Shown one piece after another: positions 51,937-60,729 of a DNA stretch of 64,000 bases. The stretch comes from Mycobacterium sp. 1554424.7 (lineage in GTDB: Bacteria; Actinomycetota; Actinomycetes; Mycobacteriales; Mycobacteriaceae). The position numbers and the translations under genes were made by a program. Under the pieces are notes generated by a model. The model made no database searches. It saw only the letters and a program-made list of their open reading frames with translations, and was not told where the DNA came from. The DNA is taken from contig NZ_LZSE01000122.1 of assembly GCF_001665295.1 (NCBI RefSeq), positions 62,001 to 126,000 of the forward strand, in the 5' to 3' direction. Each line of letters starts with the position of its first letter. Within the stretch, counting starts at the first letter, position 1.

Positions 51937-53628
51937 TCATTCGAAGGGGTCGTCGTGCAGGTGGGCGGCGAGGTCGGTGTTTCGGCTGTAGTCCACCGGG
52001 ACGTCGATCAGGGTCGGCCCCTCCTCGGCCAGCGCCTGGCGCAGAGTGGCGCCGAACTCGTCGAGCGAATTCACCCGGTAGCCGCGGGCGCCGAAAGCCG
52101 CCGCGTAGCTGACAATGTCGTAGTCGGCGAGTTGCACGCCAGACTTGCGGTGATACTTCAGCACCTCCTGGAAGCCGACCATGTCGTAGGTGTTGTCGCG
52201 AAAAATGATGTGGGTGAATTTCAGGCCCAGATGGACCGCGGTCGAGAGTTCCTGGGCGGAGAACAGGAATCCGCCGTCCCCGGACACCGACACGACCGGC
52301 GTCCCCGGCCGCGCCAGGCAGGCGGCCATCGCCCAGGGCAGGGCCACGCCCAGGGTCTGTTGCCCGTTGGAAAACAGGAGCCGCCTGGGTTCGTACACGC
52401 GGAAGTGGCGCGCCATGTAGATGTAGACCGAGCCGATGTCGCAGGCGATGGTGGCGGTGTCGTCAAGTTCCTCGCGCAGGCGTAGCACGACGGCGACCGG
52501 GTTGAGCCCGGGCCCGCCCGGCGCTTGGTTGCATGCCGCGCTGTCTATGTCTGCCAACGCTTTTCGCTGGCTGTCGATGTGGCCGCGGTACTCTTCGGTG
52601 AGCGCGAGGCCGGCAAGGGTGCCGGTCAAGTCGGTGAGGGTGGCCGCCACGTTGCCGAGCAGTTCCAGGGCCGGCTGATAGTGGTTGTCGATCTCGGCGG
52701 GCACCGAGTCGATGTGGATGACGGTGCGCCCGTGAAACTTTGGGTCGTTGTTCCACAGCACCGGGTCGTATTCGACGGAGTCGTAGCCGATGGCGATCAG
52801 CACGTCGGCATGATCGAGGATCACGTCGCCGGGCTGGTTGCGGAACAGGCCCACCCGGCCGAGGAAGTGATCCTCGAGCGCGCGGGAGATCACCCCCGCG
52901 GCCTGAAAGGTTTCCACGACCGGCAGTCCGGTTGCCGCGACGAGGGCGCGCAGCGCCGCGCAGCTGTCCGGGTCGGCGCCGCGCATCCCGACCAGGAGGG
53001 CCGGCCGTCGGGCGGCGCGGATGAGCTCGCCCGCCTCGGCGATCGCGCGCGCCGGGGCGGCCCCCAACGGCGGGATCGGCAACCGGGCCGCGATGCCGGC
53101 CGTCGTGGGCGCGGCCAGGACGTCGGCGGGTAGCACCACTGCGGCCGCTCCGCGCGGCTCGCTGGCGGCGGCGCGGAACGCGCCGATGATGGCCTCGACG
53201 GCGTTGTCGGGGTGGTTGATTTCGCCGGTGAACTTGGTGACGGTCCGCAGCATTGCCGCGGCGTCCATCGACTGGTGGGTGCGCTTAAGCCGGTCTTCGC
53301 GGCTCACCGCGCCGCACAGCGCGACCACCGGGTCCTGCTCGGTGGTCGCGGTGAGCAGGCCGGTCGCCAGGTTGGTCGTACCCGGACCCGAAGTCACCAG
53401 CACCACCCCGGGGTTGCCGGTGAGCCGGCCGATCGCCCCCGCAATGAACGCCGCGTTTTGTTCGTGACGGCACACCACCAGTTTTGGCCCGCCGTCGACC
53501 AGGGCGTCGTAGACGGCGTCGATCTTGGCTCCGGGCACGCCGAAGATGTACTCGACGCCCTGCGCCGAGAGCACGTCAACGATCTTTTGCGCGCTGCGCA
53601 CCGGTTCGCCGGGATTTGTGGGGGCCAT
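51937..53628 (-). CDS. alsS: Catabolic acetolactate synthase (ThDP-dependent)
   Basis: 563 residues. The catalytic Glu is in CRHEQNAAF (~55), the Gly-rich [14 protein letters not shown] is near the N terminus, and the ThDP motif is [20 protein letters not shown]. It resembles the FAD-independent AlsS/BudB type rather than the biosynthetic IlvB with its regulatory subunit, and no ilvN is present. It condenses two pyruvates to 2-acetolactate. Next to budA, so the product becomes acetoin. The 25-base gap to the upstream flavin hydroxylase shows a shared operon. ATG 53628. Confidence 0.9.
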   Translation of the reverse strand: MAPTNPGEPVRSAQKIVDVLSAQGVEYIFGVPGAKIDAVYDALVDGGPKLVVCRHEQNAAFIAGAIGRLTGNPGVVLVTSGPGTTNLATGLLTATTEQDPVVALCGAVSREDRLKRTHQSMDAAAMLRTVTKFTGEINHPDNAVEAIIGAFRAAASEPRGAAAVVLPADVLAAPTTAGIAARLPIPPLGAAPARAIAEAGELIRAARRPALLVGMRGADPDSCAALRALVAATGLPVVETFQAAGVISRALEDHFLGRVGLFRNQPGDVILDHADVLIAIGYDSVEYDPVLWNNDPKFHGRTVIHIDSVPAEIDNHYQPALELLGNVAATLTDLTGTLAGLALTEEYRGHIDSQRKALADIDSAACNQAPGGPGLNPVAVVLRLREELDDTATIACDIGSVYIYMARHFRVYEPRRLLFSNGQQTLGVALPWAMAACLARPGTPVVSVSGDGGFLFSAQELSTAVHLGLKFTHIIFRDNTYDMVGFQEVLKYHRKSGVQLADYDIVSYAAAFGARGYRVNSLDEFGATLRQALAEEGPTLIDVPVDYSRNTDLAAHLHDDPFE

Positions 53629-53653
53629 GGAGCCAGTCTGGTCGCCGGCGCCG

Positions 53654-55171
53654 CTAGCCGCTCGACTCGGGTCCGAACCAGCGTTCCAGCGCGGCGCGCA
53701 GGCCCGCCTCTTCGTCCGGCCCGAGCGCGTCCGCGGCCCAGGCGACGTATCCGTCCGGCCGGAGCAGCAGCGCCGCGGCGGGCGGGTCGGCAGCGGTCGC
53801 GCGGACGATGTCGACGCGATCCAGCCAACCCTGCGCCGTGCTACCGACGCCGCCGAGGTCGAGCAGGATCGGGCGGGCGTCGTGCAGCAACTCGGTGACC
53901 CGCCGGCCGTCGTCGAGGGTGAGCTCGGGCACGGGCCAGCCCGACAGCGGGTGGTCGTCGCCCACGTCGTAGCGAACGTCGTTGCCGGCCAGCAGGCGCG
54001 CCATGTGGGTGGCCGCGTCGGGAAGGGCGATGAGTTCTCCCAAAAGCGTTCGCAACGCGGCGACTTCGGGGCCCGGCGCCATGAGCGCGATCTGGGCCAG
54101 CGAATGCATCATCACTCGCTCGCCCACGGGGTGCCGCTCGGACTCGTAGGTGTCGAGCAGTGCCGGCGGTGCCCATCCGTTGAGCTCTGCGGCAAGCTTC
54201 CAGCCCAGGTTCAGGGTGTCCTGCAGCCCGAGGTTCAGGCCCGGACCGCCCATGGCGCTGTGCACGTGGGCCGCGTCGCCGAGCAGCAGGACCCGCCCGT
54301 CGCGGTAACGTTCGGCGTGCCGGGTGTTCTGCCCGTTGATCCGGCGAAGGGCATGCGGCCCAGGGCCTTTCGGCTCCTCGAACGGGACGTCGACGCCGAG
54401 GATGCGGCGTGCGCTCTCGCGCAGTTCGTCGAGGCTCATCGGTTTGTCCTCGACCGGTGGCCTGTACTCGATGGTGCCGAACATTGACCGGCCGGGTTCG
54501 AACTCGGCATAGATCACCCCACCGCGATCCAACCGCGTGTGCATGAACGGAATCCAGCCGAACCCAGGGACGTCGATGCCCCCGTCGCGGCGGAATTGGT
54601 CGGGGACATGCACGTGGGCGAGCCGTCCGACCGTGTCCGAGGTGACGCCGGGAAAGTCGATGCCCACGGTCTTGCGTACCAGGCTGCGTCCGCCGTCGGC
54701 GCCGACCAGGTACCGGGAGGCGATGCGGTACTCGCGCTCGGGTGAACCCACCATCACCTCAACGGATTCCGGCTCCTGCCGCAGGCCGGTCAGAGCGTGC
54801 CCCCAGCGCAGGTCCACCCCGAGGTCGCGTGCCCGCTTCTCCAGCAGCCGCACCAGCCGGGGCTGTTGCATGGGCAGCAGGTACATCGGGTTGTCGGGCA
54901 CCGCAACAAAGTTCAGGATCATGGCCGCGAAGATCCAGGCGTAGGACGGCTGTGGCGGGTTGGGATCGCCGGTGAACTCCCGATACAGGCCGCGCATGTC
55001 GAGCATCCGAACCACCTGCCCGACGAGGCCGTTGGCCTTCGGCTCCGGGCTCGGCCCGGGCAAGCCGTCCAGCACGACCGGCCGGATCCCGGTCAGCGCC
55101 AGCTCGCAGGCCAGCATCAGCCCGTTGGGGCCGGCGCCGGCGATGACGATGTCGGCGTTCTCGTCAACCAC
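53654..55171 (-). CDS. FAD-dependent aromatic-ring hydroxylase (PgaE/PheA/TfdB-like)
   Basis: 505 residues from GTG 55171. FAD loop [18 protein letters not shown], the middle DG motif [14 protein letters not shown] and the second FAD motif [26 protein letters not shown] are all present. The C-terminal ~110 residues form a thioredoxin-like cap (LLDLGG.., [16 protein letters not shown]) typical of PgaE/phenol hydroxylase relatives. NAD(P)H-dependent hydroxylation of a phenol, polyketide or antibiotic such as rifamycin is plausible. The start overlaps the TetR stop by eight bases, so it follows the regulator in one operon with alsS-budA. Confidence 0.88.
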   Translation of the reverse strand: MVDENADIVIAGAGPNGLMLACELALTGIRPVVLDGLPGPSPEPKANGLVGQVVRMLDMRGLYREFTGDPNPPQPSYAWIFAAMILNFVAVPDNPMYLLPMQQPRLVRLLEKRARDLGVDLRWGHALTGLRQEPESVEVMVGSPEREYRIASRYLVGADGGRSLVRKTVGIDFPGVTSDTVGRLAHVHVPDQFRRDGGIDVPGFGWIPFMHTRLDRGGVIYAEFEPGRSMFGTIEYRPPVEDKPMSLDELRESARRILGVDVPFEEPKGPGPHALRRINGQNTRHAERYRDGRVLLLGDAAHVHSAMGGPGLNLGLQDTLNLGWKLAAELNGWAPPALLDTYESERHPVGERVMMHSLAQIALMAPGPEVAALRTLLGELIALPDAATHMARLLAGNDVRYDVGDDHPLSGWPVPELTLDDGRRVTELLHDARPILLDLGGVGSTAQGWLDRVDIVRATAADPPAAALLLRPDGYVAWAADALGPDEEAGLRAALERWFGPESSG

Positions 55172-55811
55172 GCTGTGCCTCCTTGCGTTTGGCGGGCTCG
55201 GGCAGCCCCGCTCTGACGGCGGCGAGGCCGTCGCGGATGAGGTCGGTGATCGCGACGGGCGGGTCGGCCCGCGCGTAGGCTTCGGCCGCGGCGTCGCCGA
55301 CGGCGCGCACGACGGCCACCACGAGCCGGGGGTACATGTCGCGTTCCGGGTCGGTGCCGGTGCGTTCGGCGATCACCGCGAGCCACTCGTCAAAGAGGTC
55401 CTGCGGCAACGCGTTACGCACCTGCGCGTTCATCAGCAGCTTTCGGACCTCGACGAGATCCTTGCGGTTCGGCACTCGACTTTCGGCACCGTAGAAATCG
55501 CCGAAATCCTCTTCCAGGGGTGTGAGCACCGCGTGCGTGAGCGCCGTCCACAACGGTTCGTCGGCGGGGCGCTGGCGAAGCGTCGCGATGCCGCGGCGCA
55601 TCCGCTCGGTCTGCCGGTACGCCAGTGCCTCGTACTTGCCGCTGAAGTAGTTGTTGAAGGTGCGCAGCGACACCCCGGCCAGGCCGGCGATCTCATCGCG
55701 CGTCACGTTTTCCAGACCGCGCTCGAACGCCAGGTTCAGCGCGGCGTCGCTGAGCGCGCGCCGGGTGTCGGCCTTCTTGCGCTCGCGCAGCCCGGTCGGT
55801 TGGTTGGGCAT
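55164..55811 (-). CDS. TetR-family regulator heading the hydroxylase/acetoin operon
   Basis: 215 residues from ATG 55811 (MPNQPTGLRERKK). The HTH at ~33-65 reads VTRDEIAGLAGVSLRTFNNYFSGKYEAL. The C-terminal domain carries LMNAQVRNALPQDLFDEWLAVIAERTG. It is the first gene of the operon and overlaps the hydroxylase by eight bases, so it reports on or controls the whole set. A GGCAA/TTGCC repeat cluster 27 bases upstream (55838-55864) is its probable operator. Confidence 0.85.
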   Translation of the reverse strand: MPNQPTGLRERKKADTRRALSDAALNLAFERGLENVTRDEIAGLAGVSLRTFNNYFSGKYEALAYRQTERMRRGIATLRQRPADEPLWTALTHAVLTPLEEDFGDFYGAESRVPNRKDLVEVRKLLMNAQVRNALPQDLFDEWLAVIAERTGTDPERDMYPRLVVAVVRAVGDAAAEAYARADPPVAITDLIRDGLAAVRAGLPEPAKRKEAQRG

Positions 55812-55837
55812 GGGCACCAAAGTACGCCAAACGTGCA

Positions 55838-55864
55838 CGCCGGGCAAGATTGCCTGGCGGGCAA
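55838..55864. promoter_or_regulatory. Probable TetR operator with three half-sites
   Basis: CGCCGGGCAA and TTGCCTGGCG (55838-55859) pair at nine of ten positions around GA. A third GGCAA follows at 60-64 and forms an alternative palindrome with the middle TTGCC. Placed just before the TetR gene of the acetoin operon. Overlapping palindromes suggest a cooperative repressor site. Confidence 0.55.
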
Positions 55865-55961
55865 TTTTTTCGCGTGAGGCCAGGGCGACGACACGCCGAC
55901 AAACCTCGCCGTGGGCTCACACCCGAAAGCCCTGGGCGCACACCGAACGGCCCCGCGCGGC

Positions 55962-57119
55962 TCAGCGTTTGCCCCATTCCCAGCGCGGCGTCGTCAGCAG
56001 GTCCTGCCCGGCGATGCGCGTCTCGCCCCACTCCTTGTAGAGCTGGATCTCGACGGCCTCGTCGCCGGTGGCTTCCAGCAGCGTGCGCGAATGGGTGACC
56101 ACCACGACCTGCGTGTGCGCGGCGGCGGTGCGGATCAGCGAGGCGAGCGGTCGCACCAGCTCGGGGTGCAGGGAGGTCTCGGGTTCGTTGAGCACCATCA
56201 GCGAGGGTGCCTGCGGGCTGAGCAGCGCGGCGGCCCAGAGCAGGAATCGCAGTGTGCCATCGGACAATTCGGCCGCCCGCAGCGGGCGCAGCATGCCGCG
56301 CTGCTTCAGCTGCAGGTCGAACACCCCGTCGTGCACCGCGACCGACACCGTCGCGCCGTCGAAGGCGTCGGCGACGGTGCGCGCCAGGTCGTCGAATCCC
56401 GCCTCGATGATGGTCTGGATCGCGGCGGCCAGGTCGTGGCCGTCGTCGGACAGCACTGGGGTGCGGGTGCCGACCTGCGGGTGCCGCGCGGGCGCCAGCG
56501 CGTCGACGCGGAAGCCGTCGTAGAAGCGCCAGCCGCGCAGCCGCTCGCGCACCGCCGCGAGTTCGGGCAGCGCGTGCGGGTGTGCGTACTCGGCCAGCAC
56601 GCTGCGATACGAGGGCAGGGACCGGCTCACCTCGTCGAACCCGCGACCCGTTGCCGCGCTGACCTCCGCGAAATCCCGGGTCCGGCGCACCAGCGTCGTG
56701 GCCGCGCGCAGCACCGGGCCGGCGAACACCGCCTCCCGCTTGATTTCGGGATCACGGCCGAAGGCCGATGCGATCCCGGCCATCTGCGGAATGCCGAGGT
56801 CCACGAGGTAGCCGAAATCGTCTGCGGCGAAGCCTAATTCGAGCGACACCGGCCGGGTGCGCACGGTGCCCTGGACCTTGCCGGTGCGCCGGGCCCCGCC
56901 GAGTTGCTCGGGCCCCGCCCACAGCACCGACTGCAGCCCGCCCTCGCGCGCGAGCGAGCCGATCACCTCGCCGCGACCGCAATCGGCCAGCAGCCGCAGC
57001 GCGCGGTACAGCGACGACTTCCCGGCGCCGTTGGCCCCGGTCACGATGGACAGCCGGCCCAGCGGCACGATCACCTCGCGCAGCGACCGGTATCCGCGGA
57101 TGGCGACCGTCTGCAACAC
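55962..57119 (-). CDS. AAA (RecF/OLD-like) ATPase, unknown role
   Basis: 385 residues. Walker A GANGAGKSSLYRAL (~28-41), signature-like AAELSDGTLRFLLWAAALL (~282-300), Walker B LMVLNEPETSLHPEL (~308-322) and a switch VVVVTHSRTLLE (~337-348). This is the ABC-type ATPase fold of OLD/RecF proteins, but no TOPRIM nuclease is fused or next to it, unlike many phage-defence pairs. Function unknown; DNA repair or conflict roles are possible. GTG 57119. Divided from the antiporter by eight bases, same strand. Confidence 0.75.
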   Translation of the reverse strand: MLQTVAIRGYRSLREVIVPLGRLSIVTGANGAGKSSLYRALRLLADCGRGEVIGSLAREGGLQSVLWAGPEQLGGARRTGKVQGTVRTRPVSLELGFAADDFGYLVDLGIPQMAGIASAFGRDPEIKREAVFAGPVLRAATTLVRRTRDFAEVSAATGRGFDEVSRSLPSYRSVLAEYAHPHALPELAAVRERLRGWRFYDGFRVDALAPARHPQVGTRTPVLSDDGHDLAAAIQTIIEAGFDDLARTVADAFDGATVSVAVHDGVFDLQLKQRGMLRPLRAAELSDGTLRFLLWAAALLSPQAPSLMVLNEPETSLHPELVRPLASLIRTAAAHTQVVVVTHSRTLLEATGDEAVEIQLYKEWGETRIAGQDLLTTPRWEWGKR

Positions 57120-57127
57120 CGGGCGCC

Positions 57128-58720
57128 CTACTCCTCGTCGGCGGCGTCGAGAAGTAGGACTTCCTCGAGGTCCATCTCGTTCTGCAACTCGCGCAGCACG
57201 ATGTCGTCGATGAGGTTTTGGTTTCGGAGAGCGGTGATTTCGCGCCGCTTGTGTTCGAGCACGCCCAGGCGCACCCGCCGGACCTTCTCCTTCTTGTTGA
57301 GGAGGTGGCTATTCGCCGAACCGTCCTCGGTGGCCAGCGTGAGCGCGGCCTTTTCCTCGTATTCCTTCTGCAGCCGCCGCCGCAGTTCGTCGCTGATGCC
57401 CACCTCGTCGGCGACCGTCGGCAGGGCGGCGAGGGCTGCTTGACTACCCCGGCATCGAGCCAGTTCCAACTCCCGGACGTAGGTGACGTCGTCGGGCATC
57501 TTGGCCCACCGCACCACGGCCGGCAGCGTGATCCCTTGAACGAGGACTGTCACCAGGATGACGAAGGTGACGATAAAGATGATCAGGCTGCGGTCGGGGA
57601 AGGGCGTCCCGTTCAGTGTGGTGGCCGGAACGGCAAGCGCCGCGGCGAGCGACACGGCCCCGCGGAATCCCGCCCAGGCGACCACGAAACGTTGACGCCA
57701 GGGGGCGCGGCGTTCCCGCTGGGCCTGCCGGCGGTCGACGAGGCGAATCAGGCCGGTGGTGATTTCACCCCACACGATGCGGGACGCGATCACCACACCG
57801 GTGACGGCGAGGGCGATGTAGGCGGCGTGGCGAAGGCCCCCGTCGACGTGGGAGATGCCGTGCAGCGCGCCTGGAATCTGCACGCCGACGAATACCCACA
57901 GCGAGCCGTTGAGCAGGAAGGTCGCGACGTCCCAGAACCCGAAGGCCGCCAGGCGGGAGCGGGCTCGGATCACCACAGGCCCCGCGTAGGCGAGCACCAG
58001 CGCCGACACCATCACCGCGACCACGCCGCTGCAATCGAATGCCTGGGCCAAAAGGAACGCCGCGAACGGCGTCAGCAGGCTCATGGCCCCTTCCTCTTGC
58101 GGCGCGTCGATTCGCTTGCGCACCAGGACCACCAGGCCGCCGACCAACAGGCCGGCGGCGATGCCGCCGAGGTAGGAGACGACGAACCGGCCGCTGACTT
58201 CGAGCGGGCTGATCGCGGCCCCGCCGATGGCCACCGTGACGCTGCCGGCGAACAGCACCAGCGCGGTGCCGTCGTTGATGAGGCTCTCGGCCTTCAGCAC
58301 GGTGAGTTGTCGGCGCGGCAGCTTTTTCGCCAGGCCGGCGACGGCGGCGGCGTCGGTGGGGGACAACACGGCGCCCAGGACGCCCGCCGCGTGGGGGTCC
58401 ATGCCCAGCGATCGCGCGGTCCACGACACCGCGGCCGCGGTGGCGATCACCAGCGCGATGCTGAGCAAGACGATGACGCGCGCGTTCGCGCGGATCTCGC
58501 GGAAGCTGGTGTTCATGCCCTCCCAGTAGAGGATCGCGGGCAGGAACAGCAGCAGCACGATCTCGCCATCGACGTGCACGTGACCAAAACTGGGGATGAG
58601 GCCCAGCAGGGCGCCGAGCGAGATGAGCAGCACCGGGGGACCCACCCGATAGCGCCGGCCGATGACCGTCCCCACGATGACGGTGGAAACGAGCGCGACG
58701 ATCAGGATGAGCGCAAACAC
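57128..58720 (-). CDS. CPA1 Na+/H+ antiporter (YjcE/NhaP-like)
   Basis: 530 residues. About 12 membrane helices, with the CPA1 ion-site pattern LSPTDAAAVAGLAKKLPRR followed by AESLINDGTALVLF. The helix-11 arginine region is RFVVAWAGFRGAVSLAAALAVP. A ~120-residue cytoplasmic, charged tail follows (ISDELRRRLQKEYEEKAALTL..). It resembles mycobacterial YjcE (recalled Rv2287). Exchanges Na+ or K+ for H+ at the inner membrane. GTG 58720 after a hairpin terminator belonging to the upstream enoyl-CoA hydratase gene. Confidence 0.9.
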   Translation of the reverse strand: MFALILIVALVSTVIVGTVIGRRYRVGPPVLLISLGALLGLIPSFGHVHVDGEIVLLLFLPAILYWEGMNTSFREIRANARVIVLLSIALVIATAAAVSWTARSLGMDPHAAGVLGAVLSPTDAAAVAGLAKKLPRRQLTVLKAESLINDGTALVLFAGSVTVAIGGAAISPLEVSGRFVVSYLGGIAAGLLVGGLVVLVRKRIDAPQEEGAMSLLTPFAAFLLAQAFDCSGVVAVMVSALVLAYAGPVVIRARSRLAAFGFWDVATFLLNGSLWVFVGVQIPGALHGISHVDGGLRHAAYIALAVTGVVIASRIVWGEITTGLIRLVDRRQAQRERRAPWRQRFVVAWAGFRGAVSLAAALAVPATTLNGTPFPDRSLIIFIVTFVILVTVLVQGITLPAVVRWAKMPDDVTYVRELELARCRGSQAALAALPTVADEVGISDELRRRLQKEYEEKAALTLATEDGSANSHLLNKKEKVRRVRLGVLEHKRREITALRNQNLIDDIVLRELQNEMDLEEVLLLDAADEE

Positions 58721-58798
58721 CTGCCCATCCTGCCGGACGGGTACGACTTGCGCGGCTTGGGGTTTTAGTCATACCCATCCCTCAGGGAAGGGGGATGT

Positions 58799-58842
58799 GA
58801 CTCTCAAACTTGATAGCGCAGGCGATATCAAGTTTCAGAGTC
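58799..58842. terminator. Hairpin at the end of the enoyl-CoA hydratase gene
   Basis: Arms of 17 bases (58799-58815 and 58826-58842) pair at 16 positions around GCGCAGGCGA. It begins two bases after the hydratase stop in the direction of transcription. The GGCGATATC edge resembles the 29905-29942 hairpin. Probable terminator insulating the antiporter gene. Confidence 0.65.
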
Positions 58843-58844
58843 GG

Positions 58845-59630
58845 TCAGGCGAACTCGGCCGCCCGTTTGTTCACGAACGCGTCGATGCCCTCGCGGCCGT
58901 CGGGGCCGTCGGCGCACGCCGCGATCAGCCGGCCCTCGATCTCCATCTGCTCCTCGAGGCCGTTGCCGAAGGACATCATCAGTAGCTTCTTCACCGCCGC
59001 GCTGGAAGCCCGTGCGGCCGAGGCCATTTCGGCGGCCAGGGCGTCGGCGCGCGCGGCCAGGTCGTCGTCGGGCACGACCTCGGTCACCAGCCCCCACTGC
59101 GCCGCCTCCGGCGCCGACAGCCGGCGGTTGGTGAGCATCAGCTCCTGGGTGCGGCGCACGCCCACGAGCCGCGGCAGATAGAACGACGAGCTGCCGTCGG
59201 GGCTCAGCCCCGCCCTGGTGTAGGCCATGGTGAACGACGCGGACTCGGCGGCCAACACGAGGTCCCCGATCATCGCCAGGCTGAATCCCGCCCCCGCCGC
59301 GACGCCGTTGACGGCGACGACCAGCACCGCGTCCATCCGCGCGAGCGTCGAGATCGCCCGGTGCAGGTCGTCGGCGAGGCGCTTGACGAATCGCCCGGGA
59401 CCCAGCGGTGATGCCGCCATCGCCTTCAGGTCGCCGCCGGCGCAGAAGAACCGTCCCGCGCCGGTGAGCAGCACCACCTTCGTCTCGGGCACGTCGCAGC
59501 GCGCGGCCGCGTCAACGAGCTCGCGGGCGAGCGTGTCGTCGATGCCGTTGGCGGCGTCGGGCCGGTTGAGCACGATCCGGGTGACGGGTCCGGTCTGCAT
59601 GAAGGCGAGCGTGTCGTAGGTGGTCATCAC
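58845..59630 (-). CDS. Enoyl-CoA hydratase/isomerase family protein
   Basis: 261 residues. Crotonase motifs: IVLNRPDAANGIDD, the oxyanion-hole region AGRFFCAGGDLKAMA, and VVAVNGVAAGAGFSLAMIGDLVLAA. At the second catalytic position TRAGLSPDGSSSFYLPRLVG has Asp where hydratases carry Glu, so isomerase or hydrolase chemistry is also possible. GTG 59630 directly abuts the DUF5685 stop (59631), and an ATG follows at 59627. Third gene of the leftward MauE-DUF5685-crotonase run. Confidence 0.85.
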   Translation of the reverse strand: MMTTYDTLAFMQTGPVTRIVLNRPDAANGIDDTLARELVDAAARCDVPETKVVLLTGAGRFFCAGGDLKAMAASPLGPGRFVKRLADDLHRAISTLARMDAVLVVAVNGVAAGAGFSLAMIGDLVLAAESASFTMAYTRAGLSPDGSSSFYLPRLVGVRRTQELMLTNRRLSAPEAAQWGLVTEVVPDDDLAARADALAAEMASAARASSAAVKKLLMMSFGNGLEEQMEIEGRLIAACADGPDGREGIDAFVNKRAAEFA

Positions 59631-60680
59631 CTAACAATCGCAGCAGCAGTCGTCGCAGCACTCGCAGGTCTCGCAGCAGCACAAGCAGCCGCCGTCGCCG
59701 CCCTTCTTGCGTTTTCCGGGGTCGGGGGTTTCGCCCTCGTCGCTTGCCTCGCCGGGGCCGCCGGGCGTGCTGCCGAAGTTGATGGGTTCCTGCTGGCCGC
59801 GCGGCGTTCCGCTTTGCGCGGTGTAGCCAGCGTGGGCGAAGGTGCGTTTGATGGCGCGGCGCACCTCGCCGGTCAACAGCCGCTGGGCCAGGCGCCCGTC
59901 GGTGAACTCGACATCGGCCAGCGCCAGCTCGATGCCCAGGGCCGCATCGTCGCACAGGGCGCGGGCCTCTTCGATGGGAGTTGCGGTGGCCACCAACGGG
60001 TTCCACTTGCCGCGCGCCACGTCGTCGCGGTAGTCCTCGACCGCGTCGAGCAGGTGCGCCACCCGGCCGAACAGCTGCCCGATCTCGCGCAGCGGCGCGG
60101 CGTTGCCGGGGCGGCCGGCCAGCACGGCGGTGTGGGCGAAGGCCTCGGCGACCGCGGTCTCGGTTGGTTCGGTCACCGCCAACAGCGGGCTGCCCGGGCC
60201 GGCGGAGGCTTCGAGCGCGGCCTGCCGGTCGATCGCGGCGACGAGAACGCCGGTGTCGAAGCCCAGGGTGTGGCCGGCGTCCGTGCCCTGGCGCACCCAG
60301 CGCTCGGCGATGCGCCGCGCCGCCGGGCGAACGCCGGCGACGCCGACCATGCCGTCCCGGTCATCGACGTGATCACGCACCCGCGCGGCGGCCAGCGCCA
60401 GCGACACCACCGCGGCCAGCCGCACGCACTCGCCGGTGGCCACGTCGGCGCGACGCATCCCGCGCAGCGGGCACGGCCCGGCCCTCCGGCGCGTCGGCTG
60501 CGCGGCCGATTGCGCCTCGACCAGCATGGAGACCACCAACCCGTCGTAGTTGGTGGCGATCCGCGCGACCTGCCCGTAGTCGTCGCGCAGCGCCAGACAC
60601 AGTCCGCACAACTGGGCTCGCCAGGCGTCCGCGAGCTCGCCGCCGAGCCGGTGACGGCAGGGCCGGATGATGCCAAACAT
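59631..60680 (-). CDS. DUF5685 protein with an 11-cysteine C-terminal tail
   Basis: 349 residues. The N-terminal MFGIIRPCRHRLG and AQLCGLCLALRDDYGQ carry the family cysteines. The helical middle has DHVDDRDG and VEDYRDDVARGKWNPL, like Asp-rich metal motifs of all-alpha isoprenoid-synthase folds; the likeness is suggestive only. After a charged Gly/Pro linker (~310-330) the last 18 residues, CLCCCETCECCDDCCCDC, contain 11 cysteines. This could hold a metal cluster or be processed. It lies 49 bases after the MauE-thioredoxin gene, whose disulfide chemistry may act on this tail. No known function. Confidence 0.7.
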   Translation of the reverse strand: MFGIIRPCRHRLGGELADAWRAQLCGLCLALRDDYGQVARIATNYDGLVVSMLVEAQSAAQPTRRRAGPCPLRGMRRADVATGECVRLAAVVSLALAAARVRDHVDDRDGMVGVAGVRPAARRIAERWVRQGTDAGHTLGFDTGVLVAAIDRQAALEASAGPGSPLLAVTEPTETAVAEAFAHTAVLAGRPGNAAPLREIGQLFGRVAHLLDAVEDYRDDVARGKWNPLVATATPIEEARALCDDAALGIELALADVEFTDGRLAQRLLTGEVRRAIKRTFAHAGYTAQSGTPRGQQEPINFGSTPGGPGEASDEGETPDPGKRKKGGDGGCLCCCETCECCDDCCCDC

Positions 60681-60729
60681 GCTCAGAAGCTACCCGAGCT
60701 TCAGCAAACGCGCGTCCCGAAACGCCGTG

